A stretch of DNA of 64,000 nt from Yanshouia hominis (lineage in GTDB: Bacteria; Bacillota; Clostridia; Oscillospirales; Ruminococcaceae): the NCBI GenBank assembly GCA_014385025.1, contig JACRTB010000001.1, positions 1-64,000 of the forward strand, given 5' to 3'. This document shows positions 51,498 to 59,997 of the stretch, in pieces. The notes beneath the pieces were generated by a model. That model saw nothing but the letters and a program-made list of their open reading frames with translations, made no database searches and was not told the DNA's origin. Made by a program: the position numbers and the translations under genes. Every line of letters starts with the position of its first letter. Within the stretch, counting starts at the first letter, position 1.

Positions 51498-52279
51498 GCA
51501 ACGCCCTTCCCCCCTTTTCCGCAAAGCTGCTTTCCTCCCGGCCGCTCGGGGGCGGAATGAGAGAGCTCTGCCTCGAGGTGCCCGATGAATTCTGCCGCGC
51601 CTCCCGCCCCGGCATGTTTGTGCACCTCAAGGTGCCGGACGCCCCGCAGCACCTGCTGCGCCGTCCGATCAGCATCATGGATCTTGAGCCCGAGGACAAT
51701 CTTCTTGTCCTCGGGGTGCAGCCCAAGGGCGAGGGCACCCGGCTGATCTGTTCGCTGCGGGAGGGCGGATGCATCGAGATGCTCGGCCCGCTCGGCAACG
51801 GTTTTTCGCTCAACGACGCCAAAACCGTCTGGGCGATCGGCGGCGGAGTCGGGGTTGCCCCCATGCTCTATGCCTGCAGGGAATTTTCAAAATCCGCACG
51901 GGTCACCGCTTCCCTCGGTTTCCGCACCCGGGACATGATTTTTTCCGAGCGTGACTTTCATGAGAGCGCGTTCCGGCTGGTGATCGCCACCGACGACGGA
52001 ACGGCCGGATTCCACGGCAACGCTCTCGCGGCTCTTTCCTCCCATCCCCTGCCCGATCTGATCATCGCCTGCGGCCCCACCCCGATGCTCAAGGCGGTGC
52101 AGGAATTTGCCCTCGGCCACAATCTGCACTGCCAGCTCTCGCTCGAGCAGCGGATGGGCTGCGGCTACGGCGCGTGTCTCACCTGTTCCTGCCGGACAAT
52201 GAGCCGGGACGGTGAAGAACATTACGCCCGCGTCTGTGCCGACGGGCCTGTGTTCGACGCCGGAAAGGTGGTGCTCTGA
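51494..52279 (+). CDS. pyrK: Dihydroorotate dehydrogenase electron-transfer subunit
   Basis: FAD and [2Fe-2S] subunit that lets PyrD(B) use NAD. The 261-residue product has the flavin motif RRPISIMD, the nucleotide-binding GGGVGVAPMLY and the C-terminal cluster Cys residues in GCGYGACLTCSC plus the later Cys of YARVCADGPVF. ATGA overlaps with pyrF and shares a base with pyrD. Confidence 0.95.
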   Translation: MSNALPPFSAKLLSSRPLGGGMRELCLEVPDEFCRASRPGMFVHLKVPDAPQHLLRRPISIMDLEPEDNLLVLGVQPKGEGTRLICSLREGGCIEMLGPLGNGFSLNDAKTVWAIGGGVGVAPMLYACREFSKSARVTASLGFRTRDMIFSERDFHESAFRLVIATDDGTAGFHGNALAALSSHPLPDLIIACGPTPMLKAVQEFALGHNLHCQLSLEQRMGCGYGACLTCSCRTMSRDGEEHYARVCADGPVFDAGKVVL

Positions 52280-53187
52280 TGAGGCTTTCGGTCAATCTCT
52301 GCGGAGTGGAGCTGAAAAATCCGATTATTCCCGCCTCCGGCACCTTCGGCTTCGGCCGGGAATTCTCGCGCTACTACGACATCTCCCGCCTCGGCGCGGT
52401 CGCCACCAAGGGAATCACCCCGCTGCCCCGGCTCGGGAACCCTCCCGCGCGGATCACCGAAACGCCGAGCGGGATTCTCAACGCGGTGGGACTTCAGAAT
52501 CCCGGCGTGGACGCCTTTATCGAGGAGGAGCTTCCCTGGCTGATTCAGCAGGGCGCGACGGTCATCGCCAACGTCTCGGGCAATTCGGTGGATGAATATG
52601 CCGAACTGGCAGAGACGCTTGATTCCACGGATATCGCGCTGCTCGAGGTCAATGTGAGCTGTCCGAATATCCACGCGGGGGGATGCGTCTTCGGCTCTGA
52701 TCCGGGGACGATTCGCGATGTGGCAAAGGCGGTGCGCGCCGCGACCAGAAAGCCGGTTCTGGTCAAGCTTTCCCCCAATGTCGCCGATATCGCCGAGGCT
52801 GCGAAGGCCGCCGAGGAAGGCGGCGCCGACGGCGTTTCGCTCATCAACACCCTGACCGGCATGGCCATCGACCTCAAAACCCGCCGTCCGGTGCTTGCCA
52901 ATGTCACTGGGGGGCTTTCCGGCCCGGCGGTGCGTCCGGTTGCGCTGCGGATGTGTTATCAGGCGGCGCAGGCCGTCTCGATTCCGGTCGTCGGCATGGG
53001 CGGAATTATGACTGGCGAGGACGCCGCCGCTTTTCTGCTTGCCGGCTGCACCGCCGTCCAGGTCGGAACCGCCAACCTCTCCGACCCGATGGCCTGCATC
53101 CGCATTCTGGAAGAGCTTGAACACTATTGCAGTCAGAACGGCATCGCCGATGTAAACGAACTGATCGGCGGTCTGATTGTTGAATGA
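52279..53187 (+). CDS. pyrD: Dihydroorotate dehydrogenase, NAD-dependent (class 1B)
   Basis: Oxidises dihydroorotate to orotate with PyrK. The 302-residue class 1 enzyme has NPIIPASGTFGFG, the catalytic Cys in EVNVSCPN and the FMN-binding GMGGIMTGEDA. It begins at the final base of the pyrK stop. Class 1B is inferred from the adjacent pyrK. Confidence 0.95.
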   Translation: MRLSVNLCGVELKNPIIPASGTFGFGREFSRYYDISRLGAVATKGITPLPRLGNPPARITETPSGILNAVGLQNPGVDAFIEEELPWLIQQGATVIANVSGNSVDEYAELAETLDSTDIALLEVNVSCPNIHAGGCVFGSDPGTIRDVAKAVRAATRKPVLVKLSPNVADIAEAAKAAEEGGADGVSLINTLTGMAIDLKTRRPVLANVTGGLSGPAVRPVALRMCYQAAQAVSIPVVGMGGIMTGEDAAAFLLAGCTAVQVGTANLSDPMACIRILEELEHYCSQNGIADVNELIGGLIVE

Positions 53188-53201
53188 AGGAGAAGAATCA
53201 T

Positions 53202-53780
53202 ATGACCAGGGAAGAAAAAATTCAGCTGCTCACCGACGCCCACGTACTTCAAACCGGCCATTTTCGGCTGACCTCCGGCCGTCACTCGGATAAGTATATG
53301 CAGTGTGCCCGCGTCTTCGAGAATGCCAGGTACTCCGAAGTGGTCTGCCGGGACATCGCCGACGCCTACCGCGGCGAAAGAATCGATCTCGTCGTCGGTC
53401 CGGCCCTCGGCGGCATTATCATCACCTATGAGGTAGCCCGCCAGCTCGGCACCCGCAACATCTTTGCCGAACGGGAAAACGGAACCATGACCCTGCGGCG
53501 CGGTTTCGCCATCGAACCCGGCGCAAGGGTGCTGGTTGTCGAGGATACCATCACCACCGGCGGCTCGGTGCGGGAGGTCATCGACCTTGTCCGCGAAAAG
53601 GGCGGCGTGGTCGTCGGGGTCGGCTCGGTGGTTGACCGTTCGAACGGAAAGGTCGATTTCGGTGTGCCGCTGCACGCCTTCCTCTCGATGGAGGTGGAGT
53701 CCTTCGAGGAGGCGGACTGCCCGCTCTGCAAGCAGGGTCTCCCGATTATCAAGCCCGGCAGCCGCAATTTTGCGAAATAG
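53202..53780 (+). CDS. pyrE: Orotate phosphoribosyltransferase
   Basis: Adds PRPP to orotate. The 192-residue product has the PRPP motif VLVVEDTITTGGSVRE, with FAERENGTM in the flexible loop. Start 53202 is preferred because AAGGAG lies 9 bp upstream; an in-frame ATG at 53184 overlaps the pyrD stop. It is the last gene of the operon, followed by a strong terminator. Confidence 0.95.
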   Translation: MTREEKIQLLTDAHVLQTGHFRLTSGRHSDKYMQCARVFENARYSEVVCRDIADAYRGERIDLVVGPALGGIIITYEVARQLGTRNIFAERENGTMTLRRGFAIEPGARVLVVEDTITTGGSVREVIDLVREKGGVVVGVGSVVDRSNGKVDFGVPLHAFLSMEVESFEEADCPLCKQGLPIIKPGSRNFAK

Positions 53781-53798
53781 TCCGACTGGGACACCCAT

Positions 53799-53850
53799 AA
53801 AAACGGAGAAAGCTTTCTGCCTGGGCAGAAAGCTTTCTCCGTTTTTATGC
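53799..53850 (+). terminator. Terminator of the pyr operon
   Basis: AACGGAGAAAGCTTTCTGCC and its complement form a near-perfect 20-bp stem around TGG, followed by a T-run. Confidence 0.9.
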
Positions 53851-53930
53851 GCTTTGAACAGGCGGGATTTACTGAAAAGACAGCGGTGGGACCGTCCGCC
53901 GCCGAAAGCCGCCCTGCGCCATTCCACCCG

Positions 53931-54033
53931 GCGTGGGTTTTCCCTGACGCGGCGGCACGAGCGCATCTTCCCTGGCCCACAGCCGCCCCCGCCGTTTCTC
54001 ACGGCGTGGATTTCCCCTGACGCGGCGGCTCGG
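53931..54033. repeat. Two direct copies of a 29-mer, 73 bp apart
   Basis: GCGTGGGTTTTCCCTGACGC at 53931 and GCGTGGATTTCCCCTGACGC at 54004, each followed by GGCGGC. The second copy ends at the mutS2-like stop codon region. Confidence 0.65.
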
Positions 54034-55938
54034 TTACGTCTCCTCCGCATCATAGGTGATGACCGCATCCGGGTCAAATTTCCGCTCCATCGTGTGGCGC
54101 GCCTTGCGGTTTTCCACCGTGTCAAAGATGATCGAGAAATCGTAGTCCGGGGGATAAAGCTCCGCCGCGGGAACCCGCAGCCTCAGTCGGTTGTGCCGGA
54201 CCCGGCGCTTCGTCCCCTTGATCTGTACCACCACGTCGCCCAGATCGTCCGCCGGACGGTAGACGATGCCCGTCTCTCCTGTGGCAAGCAGTTCAACACT
54301 GTCTCCCATCGAAAATTTTTCCGAGGGGTCCGGCCCCTGACGAAGCGGAGCGGTTCGCACCAGCCTGCTCTTCGGGGCCTTCATCCGCTCCTCGCGCGCC
54401 GCACCGTTCTCTTCGCCGCCGTAAACCTCGCGGCGTGCTCTTCGCAGAAGCTGCGGCGGCAGTCCCAGCCGCTCGGCGATATACAGGGCGCAGCTCTCGC
54501 CGGATTTCCCCAGCTCAAGCCGGTAGAGCGGCCGCAGGCTCTCACGGTCGAAGGACATCCGCGCGGTCAGGACCCCCTCGGCCTCTTCCGCGTAGCTTTT
54601 GACCTGCGGATAGTGGGTTGTGACCAGGAACATACATTCGCGCCGGCGCAGCTCCTCAAGCACCGCCACGGCGATGCCCATCCCCTCGGCGGGGTCGGTG
54701 CCGCTGCCCAGCTCGTCGAGCAGCACCAGGCTGTCCCGGCTGGCCCCGTTCAGGATTCCGATGACATTGGTGATATGCCCCGAAAAGGTGGAAAGGTTCT
54801 GCGAAATGTTCTGGCTGTCCCCGATATCGCACCAAAAGCCGTCCTGCATGGCAAAATAACTGCCCTCGCCGCAGGGGACATGCAGTCCGCACTGGGCCAT
54901 CAGCGTGAGCAGTCCCACCGTTTTCAAGGCGACCGTCTTGCCCCCGGTGTTTGGTCCGGTGATGACGACTCCGACGGTGCCGGCCTCCATGGTGAAGTCC
55001 AGCGGCACGCACCGCTCCCGGTCGAGCAGCGGGTGCCGCCCCTCAACGATTCGAATTTTCCGCTCCCCTCCGATTTCCACAGGGCGCGCTCCGATCTGAG
55101 CGCTGTACTTTGCCTTTGCAAAGAGAAGGTCGAGCACCTCCATCAACTCGGCATCAGCGCGCAGCCGGGGAGCCTCCTCCGCCACCCGGGCGGTCAGCGT
55201 ATAAAGAATCCGGCGTGTCTCACAGTCTTCCTCGACGGACAGACCGCTTCTTTCTTCCTGCATCGCCGTGATGGAGGAGGGTTCCATGAAAACGGTCGTG
55301 CCCTTGCCGGAAACGTCGATCACGGTGCCTCCGAACTGGCTTTGATAGCGGCGCTGCACCGGCAGGACATAATGCCCGCTGCGGATGGAAACGTAGCTGT
55401 CGGCCAAATACTGCTTTCTGCTCTGCAAAATGTGGTTGAGCTTTTCCTTGATCTGCGTTTCCAGCCGTTCGATCTTCCGGCGCAGGCCGCGGAGGACGGG
55501 ACTCGCCTCATCATAAACCTTCTCGTCACTGACAGCGGACTCTATTTCCTGCCGAAGGGCAGAGAGGTCGGAAAAGCCGCGCCCGTAGGCGGCGATTTCC
55601 GCCCCAAAGTCTTCCCCCCGCTTCAGGTAGGCGGCCAGCCTCCGGCAGGCCGCCGCAAAACGTGCGACCGTCGTGAGCTGTTCCGGCAGGAGCATTGCTC
55701 CCGCCCCGGCCAGCCCGATGATTTCTTCAAGGCCCTTCATCGGAACAAGGGGCGGCGAGCCGCATCCCTCCAGCACCGCGCGCGCGGCGGTCGTCTCCGC
55801 CATTTTCCGGCGGCAGACATCCTCGGAAAGAATCGGAGAAAGACTTCCAATCTCCTGCTTCGCCTTCTCGGACAGAGCGTTTTCCTTCAGCTGTTCCAAA
55901 ATTCGCGGAAATTCCAGCGCTTCAAAATGTGGATTCAA
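54034..55938 (-). CDS. MutS2-like ATPase without Smr domain
   Basis: A 634-residue MutS-family protein. The N-terminal lever and clamp region (residues about 1-300) follows the MutS2 pattern. The ATPase has Walker A ITGPNTGGKT, the LLDELGSGTDP Walker B and TTHYPQVK. MutS2 proteins are usually near 780 residues with a C-terminal KOW and Smr nuclease domain. Here a KOW-like segment (FSMGDSVELLATGETGIVY) is present but the chain then ends, so the Smr domain is missing. A role in recombination control or ribosome rescue is known for MutS2; how the short form works is unclear. Confidence 0.85.
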   Translation of the reverse strand: MNPHFEALEFPRILEQLKENALSEKAKQEIGSLSPILSEDVCRRKMAETTAARAVLEGCGSPPLVPMKGLEEIIGLAGAGAMLLPEQLTTVARFAAACRRLAAYLKRGEDFGAEIAAYGRGFSDLSALRQEIESAVSDEKVYDEASPVLRGLRRKIERLETQIKEKLNHILQSRKQYLADSYVSIRSGHYVLPVQRRYQSQFGGTVIDVSGKGTTVFMEPSSITAMQEERSGLSVEEDCETRRILYTLTARVAEEAPRLRADAELMEVLDLLFAKAKYSAQIGARPVEIGGERKIRIVEGRHPLLDRERCVPLDFTMEAGTVGVVITGPNTGGKTVALKTVGLLTLMAQCGLHVPCGEGSYFAMQDGFWCDIGDSQNISQNLSTFSGHITNVIGILNGASRDSLVLLDELGSGTDPAEGMGIAVAVLEELRRRECMFLVTTHYPQVKSYAEEAEGVLTARMSFDRESLRPLYRLELGKSGESCALYIAERLGLPPQLLRRARREVYGGEENGAAREERMKAPKSRLVRTAPLRQGPDPSEKFSMGDSVELLATGETGIVYRPADDLGDVVVQIKGTKRRVRHNRLRLRVPAAELYPPDYDFSIIFDTVENRKARHTMERKFDPDAVITYDAEET

Positions 55939-56299
55939 TTTGACGGTTCTCCTTTATCAATTCAAAAATATCAGATTCCCACAAAATGAGACGCCCGTTT
56001 CAGACAAAAAAGGGCATGGTAAGAACCATGCCCGGAAAGTTAACCCGTCAGGTGCCCGTCATGATTCTGTATGAAACGGTATTGCAAAGCAGGCGGTCAC
56101 ACAGCCGCCCCACAGCAAATGACGTCTCTTACAGAACAGACTCCAAAAAACACCCTCCATAACTGATTTGGTCCGATTATAGCACACCGTGTCAAGCCTG
56201 TCAATCAGGGGCGTTCCGGCGGCGGACATCCTCCTGTTAAGAGACAATCAAAGAATGAATAAAATAGTGATTTTGGGGCAATTCTAATCGAATTGTTGG
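55939..56299. other. Intergenic, mutS2 upstream region
   Basis: Two reading frames here lack ribosome binding sites. A hairpin with GGGCATGGT and ACCATGCCC (56012-56032) is present. Otherwise nothing recognised. Confidence 0.45.
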
Positions 56300-56328
56300 T
56301 TGACAGGTCCGAAGGCTTCCGCTATACT
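56300..56328 (+). promoter_or_regulatory. Promoter of the riboswitch-oadB unit
   Basis: TTGACA (56300-56305) and TATACT (56323-56328), 17-bp spacer. Confidence 0.82.
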
Positions 56329-56332
56329 GGGA

Positions 56333-56434
56333 ATGCAAAAAGGGAGTAGCTGACATCAGCAATGGTGTGTCGTGATGCGTCAGTACGGGGAGCTTCCTTC
56401 CCCCGCATACGAATGAAACAGCAAGACTTTTGTC
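56333..56434 (+). ncRNA. yybP-ykoY (Mn2+) riboswitch
   Basis: Starts AAAAAGGGAGTAGC and ends GCATACGAATGAAACAGC followed by AAGACTTTT, the two conserved ends of the yybP-ykoY class (GGGGAGUAGC and CAUACG...GCAAGACCUUU), with GTGTCGTGATGC in the central position. Mn2+ binding should stabilise the closing stem AAAAG/CTTTT. Assigned from memory of the consensus. Confidence 0.75.
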
Positions 56435-56462
56435 GCAACAGCGGCAGAAGTCTTTTTATTTT
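56423..56462 (+). terminator. Riboswitch expression-platform terminator
   Basis: AAGACTT...GTCGC pairs with GCGGC..AAGTCTT, followed by TTTATTTTG. Its 5' arm is the same AAGACTTTT that closes the riboswitch, so metal binding would prevent termination (an ON switch). Confidence 0.78.
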
Positions 56463-56503
56463 GCCGCACCAATCGATGACAGCAAGAGAAAGGATGAAAC
56501 CGC

Positions 56504-57625
56504 ATGCTGATCCTGAACAATTTGATCTCAATTTCCTGGCAGCAAGTACTCATGTGGGTGATCGGCGCAACGCTGATTTATCTCGCAATCAAAAAGGGAA
56601 TGGAACCTACCCTGCTTCTGCCGATGGGATTCGGCGCTATTCTGGTAAACCTCCCCTTTTCGGGAGTTATCGACCAGATGTACGATGGAGAGCTGGAGGA
56701 AGGGGTCATCGATATCCTCTTCCGCGCGGGAATTGCCAACGAACTTTTTCCATTGCTCCTGTTCATTGGAATCGGCGCCATGATCGATTTTGGCCCGCTG
56801 CTTTCCAACCCCAAGATGCTGCTCTTCGGCGCGGCGGCGCAGTTCGGCATCTTTTTCACCATCGGCCTTGCGACGCTGCTCGGATTTGAGCTCAAGGATG
56901 CGGCCTCGATTGGAATCATCGGCGCGGCCGACGGCCCGACCGCCATCGTTGTGGCGAATTTCTTCCGCAGCAATTATATCGGCGCGATTATGGTCGCCGC
57001 TTACTCCTATATGGCGCTGGTGCCGATCGTGCAGCCGCCTGTCATCAGGCTGGTCACAACCAGGAAGGAACGCCAGATCCGGATGGAGTATGCTCCCGAT
57101 TCGGTTTCCCAGAAGGTCAAAATTTTGTTCCCGATCATCGTCACCATCATCGCCGGAATCGCAGCGCCCCGTTCCGTCGCGCTGATCGGCTTCCTGATGT
57201 TCGGCAATCTTGTCCGGGAATGCGGCGTGCTCGGCTCCCTCTCCCAGACCGCGCAGGATGTCCTGGCAAATCTCGTCACCCTTTTCCTTGGCATTACGGT
57301 TGCTTCCAAGATGCGGGCGGACCTTTTCGTTACCCCTGAGACGCTGATGATTCTTGCGCTCGGCCTTGTTGCCTTTATTTTTGATACCATCGGCGGCGTG
57401 TTCTTCGCCAAATTGCTGAATCTCTTCAGCAAGAAAAAGATCAACCCGATGGTCGGCGCGGCCGGAATCAGCGCTTTCCCGATGTCCGCACGCGTTATTC
57501 ACAAGATGGGCCAGCAGGAGGATAAGCAGAATTTTCTACTGATGCATGCGGTCGGCGCGAATGTTTCCGGGCAGGTGGCCTCGGTGATCGCAGGCGGCAT
57601 GATTCTGAGCCTTGTGGCCCGATAG
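56504..57625 (+). CDS. OadB-type Na+-transporting decarboxylase beta subunit
   Basis: A 373-residue membrane protein with about nine to eleven spans. It carries the family Na+ site motifs GIIGAADGPTAIVVANFF (Asp near residue 147) and the late GANVSGQVASVIAGG. It normally partners a biotin-dependent carboxyltransferase alpha subunit and a gamma subunit to pump Na+ during decarboxylation. Only a tiny gamma-like gene follows; no alpha subunit or biotin carrier is in the window. AGAAAGGATG precedes the ATG. It is preceded by a Mn2+-type riboswitch. Confidence 0.88.
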   Translation: MLILNNLISISWQQVLMWVIGATLIYLAIKKGMEPTLLLPMGFGAILVNLPFSGVIDQMYDGELEEGVIDILFRAGIANELFPLLLFIGIGAMIDFGPLLSNPKMLLFGAAAQFGIFFTIGLATLLGFELKDAASIGIIGAADGPTAIVVANFFRSNYIGAIMVAAYSYMALVPIVQPPVIRLVTTRKERQIRMEYAPDSVSQKVKILFPIIVTIIAGIAAPRSVALIGFLMFGNLVRECGVLGSLSQTAQDVLANLVTLFLGITVASKMRADLFVTPETLMILALGLVAFIFDTIGGVFFAKLLNLFSKKKINPMVGAAGISAFPMSARVIHKMGQQEDKQNFLLMHAVGANVSGQVASVIAGGMILSLVAR

Positions 57626-57637
57626 GAGGAATTCGTC

Positions 57638-57763
57638 ATGATGCAAAATGTTTCGAATCTGATTGCGATCCTGCCCATGCTCGGCAACGGACTGCTCGGC
57701 GTTTTCTTTGTCATCGCGCTGATCTGGCTTTCCATTGCCGCGCTGGCCAAATTCTGCAAATAG
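57638..57763 (+). CDS. OadG-like mini gamma subunit, 41 residues
   Basis: Begins MMQNVSNLIAILPMLGNGLL and continues with one hydrophobic span, GVFFVIALIWLSIAALAKF. This layout resembles the N-terminal membrane helix of OadG-type gamma subunits without their metal-binding tail. ATAGGAGGAATTC precedes the ATG, 12 bp after oadB, so it is clearly co-expressed. Confidence 0.7.
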   Translation: MMQNVSNLIAILPMLGNGLLGVFFVIALIWLSIAALAKFCK

Positions 57764-57772
57764 CCGAACAGA

Positions 57773-57814
57773 TAAAAACGGCTGCCCGCTCTCAAGCGGA
57801 CAGCCGTTTTTTCT
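57773..57814 (+). terminator. Terminator of the oadB unit
   Basis: AAAACGGCTG-CCGCT pairs with AGCGG-CAGCCGTTTT around CTCA, followed by a T-run. Confidence 0.88.
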
Positions 57815-57879
57815 GCTTTGGCAGAGTGAGAGCCAGCGCCATTCAGGCACGGGTCGTGTGTTAAGCCCCTGCGGCGGGA

Positions 57880-57940
57880 TTCGTTCTGTCCGCTTCTCCG
57901 GGCGGGCATGGCACAAACGGCAGGTTGTTATTGCGCCATG
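57880..57940 (-). repeat. Dispersed repeat, module 1 (copy C, inverted)
   Basis: Read on the minus strand: AACAACCTGCCGTTTGTGCC, then ATGCCCGCCCGGAGAAGCGG, then ACAGAAC, in the same order as copies A and B. Confidence 0.65.
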
Positions 57941-58099
57941 GGTAACAGAGCGTGCGGGAACGGGAGCATGAATCCGGTGTTGGCCACCCTGATTACACCC
58001 ATGTCTTCGCGGGCGCAGGGAGGAATTTGTCCATTGAAAACGGGTTTTCAATGGACAAAGATAGGAACAGCCTCCTTCATATCCGCTGTTCGGTTCAGA

Positions 58100-58205
58100 A
58101 GGCAAAAGCGGTGCCGCCCTCCGCCCGGGCGCGCCGGACAGCGGGCAGGCAGGGAGAGGAACGGGCGGCCTGCGGGCCACCCTCGCCGGGCACCGGACAG
58201 GCGGA
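58100..58205 (-). repeat. Dispersed repeat, module 2 (copy C, inverted)
   Basis: Read on the minus strand: GGTGGCCCGCAGGCCGCCCG, TTCCTCTCC, then TCCGGCGCGCCCGGGCGGAG and GGCGGC. Confidence 0.7.
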
Positions 58206-58394
58206 GTGAAAGCCGACGTCATTCAGGCGTTGGCAGCATTAAGCCTTGATAGGGCTTGGCTACGCCGCCCCTTTTAGGGGTGGTCATGACTTGTATTGCT
58301 TTCGCACGTAGAACCACGGGCCAGGACAGTGAGGGAAAAAGACTTTTGCTGTAAGCATTGAGCGCGGAAAAATGACAAATCATTGAGAGACGAA

Positions 58395-58490
58395 AGGGCC
58401 GAGCGGCACCGCTCTCCGATCGGGTGCGCCGCGCGCCGGGCAGATAGAAGAGGGGCAAAGAGAAGGGCGGCCTGCGGCCACCCTTCTCTT
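58395..58490 (-). repeat. Dispersed repeat, module 2 (copy D, inverted)
   Basis: Read on the minus strand: GGGTGGCCGCAGGCCGCCC, a pyrimidine-rich middle with CCCCTCTTCTATCTG, then CCCGGCGCGCGGCGCACCCG and CGGAGAGCGG. Confidence 0.65.
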
Positions 58491-58559
58491 TGCATCTTAA
58501 GGAGCCTGTCGTACCGGAACCTGTTTATTCATGTCTCCGGCTCCGGCAGAGACTCTGGC

Positions 58560-59498
58560 TTACTGCATCGGATCGGGCCGGTAAAGCAGATTCCCCTTCG
58601 CATCATAGATTTCCGGCTCGTTCCCCTGCCAGCTCCACCCGTTCTCGTCCGGGGAACCATTGCCCTGCGCGTCGGTACTCCAACGGTCCACCAGCATCCG
58701 GTAGCGCAGGCCGTATTCATCGGTCACCTCGACCCAGAGTTCGTGAGTGCTGCCGTTCGGCACTTCATAGGTCGCATCGACTGTATAGCGGCGCTGGCCA
58801 TCATTGCCATGCCCGCCCCCGCTCAAAGCATCATCTGGAATCAGGTCGGTACGCCCCTTTTCCACGCCGTTGAGAAATTCGATCAGAACAACGGAATCAG
58901 GCAGTTTTTCCGTGCCCTGCGGGTTCACGATATCGAACCAAAGGCTTCCTTCCCGGTGATAAGAGCCGCCCGAACCACTTGCCGAACCGTCAAAAGAGGC
59001 ATAGAAACAGGGCAGCAACTCGGTGCGCGGCGAAAAATACCGGTCGAGCGTTTCGGTCCGCAGCGTTCCATCCTGCGAAAAGGTCACCCGGTTTACCGAC
59101 GATTCCGAAAAGAGGGGAAGCTCAACCACGACGGAAAATACACCCTGCTCGAGGGTCATGGCCACCTCTCCGCCGCTCCAATAGAGGGTGGCGACCGTTC
59201 GTCCGGGGGAAAATTCCTTCGGGGTCACCATGCAGCGCAGCCGCACAGTTCTGTTCGCGAGATCGGGCTCCCCCTCGTACCGGAACTCCTGCCCGGCCAA
59301 AAGGCTGGCGCCCTGCTCCAGCTGGCTGCCGACGGTGGAGTAAATCGCCTGCACTGAGGAATCCACCCGGGAAATCTGATTGCTGAGATTGGAACGCAGA
59401 CTGCCGATCTCTCCTCTGAGCGACGCAATCTGAAACAGGCAGGCCGCCGCCAAACAGCAGGCAAGAACAGCCGCCGCCTCGGGAAGATGTTTTTTCAT
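58560..59498 (-). CDS. Membrane-anchored extracytoplasmic protein, unknown function
   Basis: A 312-residue protein. An N-terminal hydrophobic segment (LPEAAAVLACCLAAACLFQI) acts as signal anchor, followed by a short coiled coil (SLRGEIGSLRSNLSNQISRV, residues about 26-60). The rest is beta-rich and negatively charged (LWFDIVNPQGTEKL, VEVTDEYGLRYRMLVDRW), ending YRPDPMQ. AGGAGG lies ahead of the ATG at 59498. I recognise no family; an extracellular structural or sensing part is possible. Confidence 0.72.
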   Translation of the reverse strand: MKKHLPEAAAVLACCLAAACLFQIASLRGEIGSLRSNLSNQISRVDSSVQAIYSTVGSQLEQGASLLAGQEFRYEGEPDLANRTVRLRCMVTPKEFSPGRTVATLYWSGGEVAMTLEQGVFSVVVELPLFSESSVNRVTFSQDGTLRTETLDRYFSPRTELLPCFYASFDGSASGSGGSYHREGSLWFDIVNPQGTEKLPDSVVLIEFLNGVEKGRTDLIPDDALSGGGHGNDGQRRYTVDATYEVPNGSTHELWVEVTDEYGLRYRMLVDRWSTDAQGNGSPDENGWSWQGNEPEIYDAKGNLLYRPDPMQ

Positions 59499-59997
59499 TC
59501 GGATTCCTCCTTTTCTGTCACCGTTCTTCCTTTTCCTGGTTCGTTTTTCGCATCGTTTTACTGCCGGTTCCTGAAATTTTCTTCGAAAAAGGCGTTTCGT
59601 GTCAGTTTTCCCGACCGCTTGCCTCAAGCTTGAAGACCACCGGGCGCAAGCTGTCATTGCAGCTGCAAATCGCTGCCTCCTGACTTCTGACCGGGCCGCA
59701 GCGGAACAGCTTCTCCCCGCCCCATGGGCAAACCACTGATAGACCGCCTTTCATGTTCCGCCGCAGAGCCCTCCGGTTTGACGCGGCCCCGTCATAAAGC
59801 GTCTGCCCCGCGTCCATCATCGGGTGGGGTCCCGCGGACCCCGCGCACCGTATTTCTCCGCCGATTACCGGTCAAAGGCGGCCTGGGGCACTGTAATTTT
59901 GGCCTTCTTCATTGCCTGAAGCCTCCTTTGAGCGTCTGCTCTTGTTTTGACCATGCGGGGCCGTCGGAAAAGAGAGTTTTTCCCAGAAGCGGACGAT
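59499..59997. other. Intergenic with traces of small genes
   Basis: About 500 bp. A 15-codon minus-strand frame at 59865-59912 (MKKAKITVPQAAFDR) has a very good AAAGGAGG site. Below it a 72-residue frame (59602-59820) is listed separately. GTGGGGTCCCGCGGACCCCGC at 59824 forms an inverted repeat. Confidence 0.4.
59602..59820 (-). CDS. Hypothetical 72-residue protein or gene remnant
   Basis: The C-terminal half looks protein-like (VVCPWGGEKLFRCGPVRSQE, AICSCNDSLRPVVFKLE), but no ribosome binding site is visible before the ATG pair. The well-initiated MKKAKITV frame just upstream is in a different frame. The two could be parts of one gene split by a frameshift. Not recognised. Confidence 0.3.
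   Translation of the reverse strand: MMDAGQTLYDGAASNRRALRRNMKGGLSVVCPWGGEKLFRCGPVRSQEAAICSCNDSLRPVVFKLEASGREN

Larger units (their letters stand above)
57815..58559. other. Repeat-filled intergenic region
   Basis: About 740 bp without a credible gene. It contains inverted copies of repeat modules 1 and 2 (separate entries) and a perfect 16-bp inverted repeat TTTGTCCATTGAAAAC / GTTTTCAATGGACAAA at 58026-58059 around GG. Confidence 0.6.
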
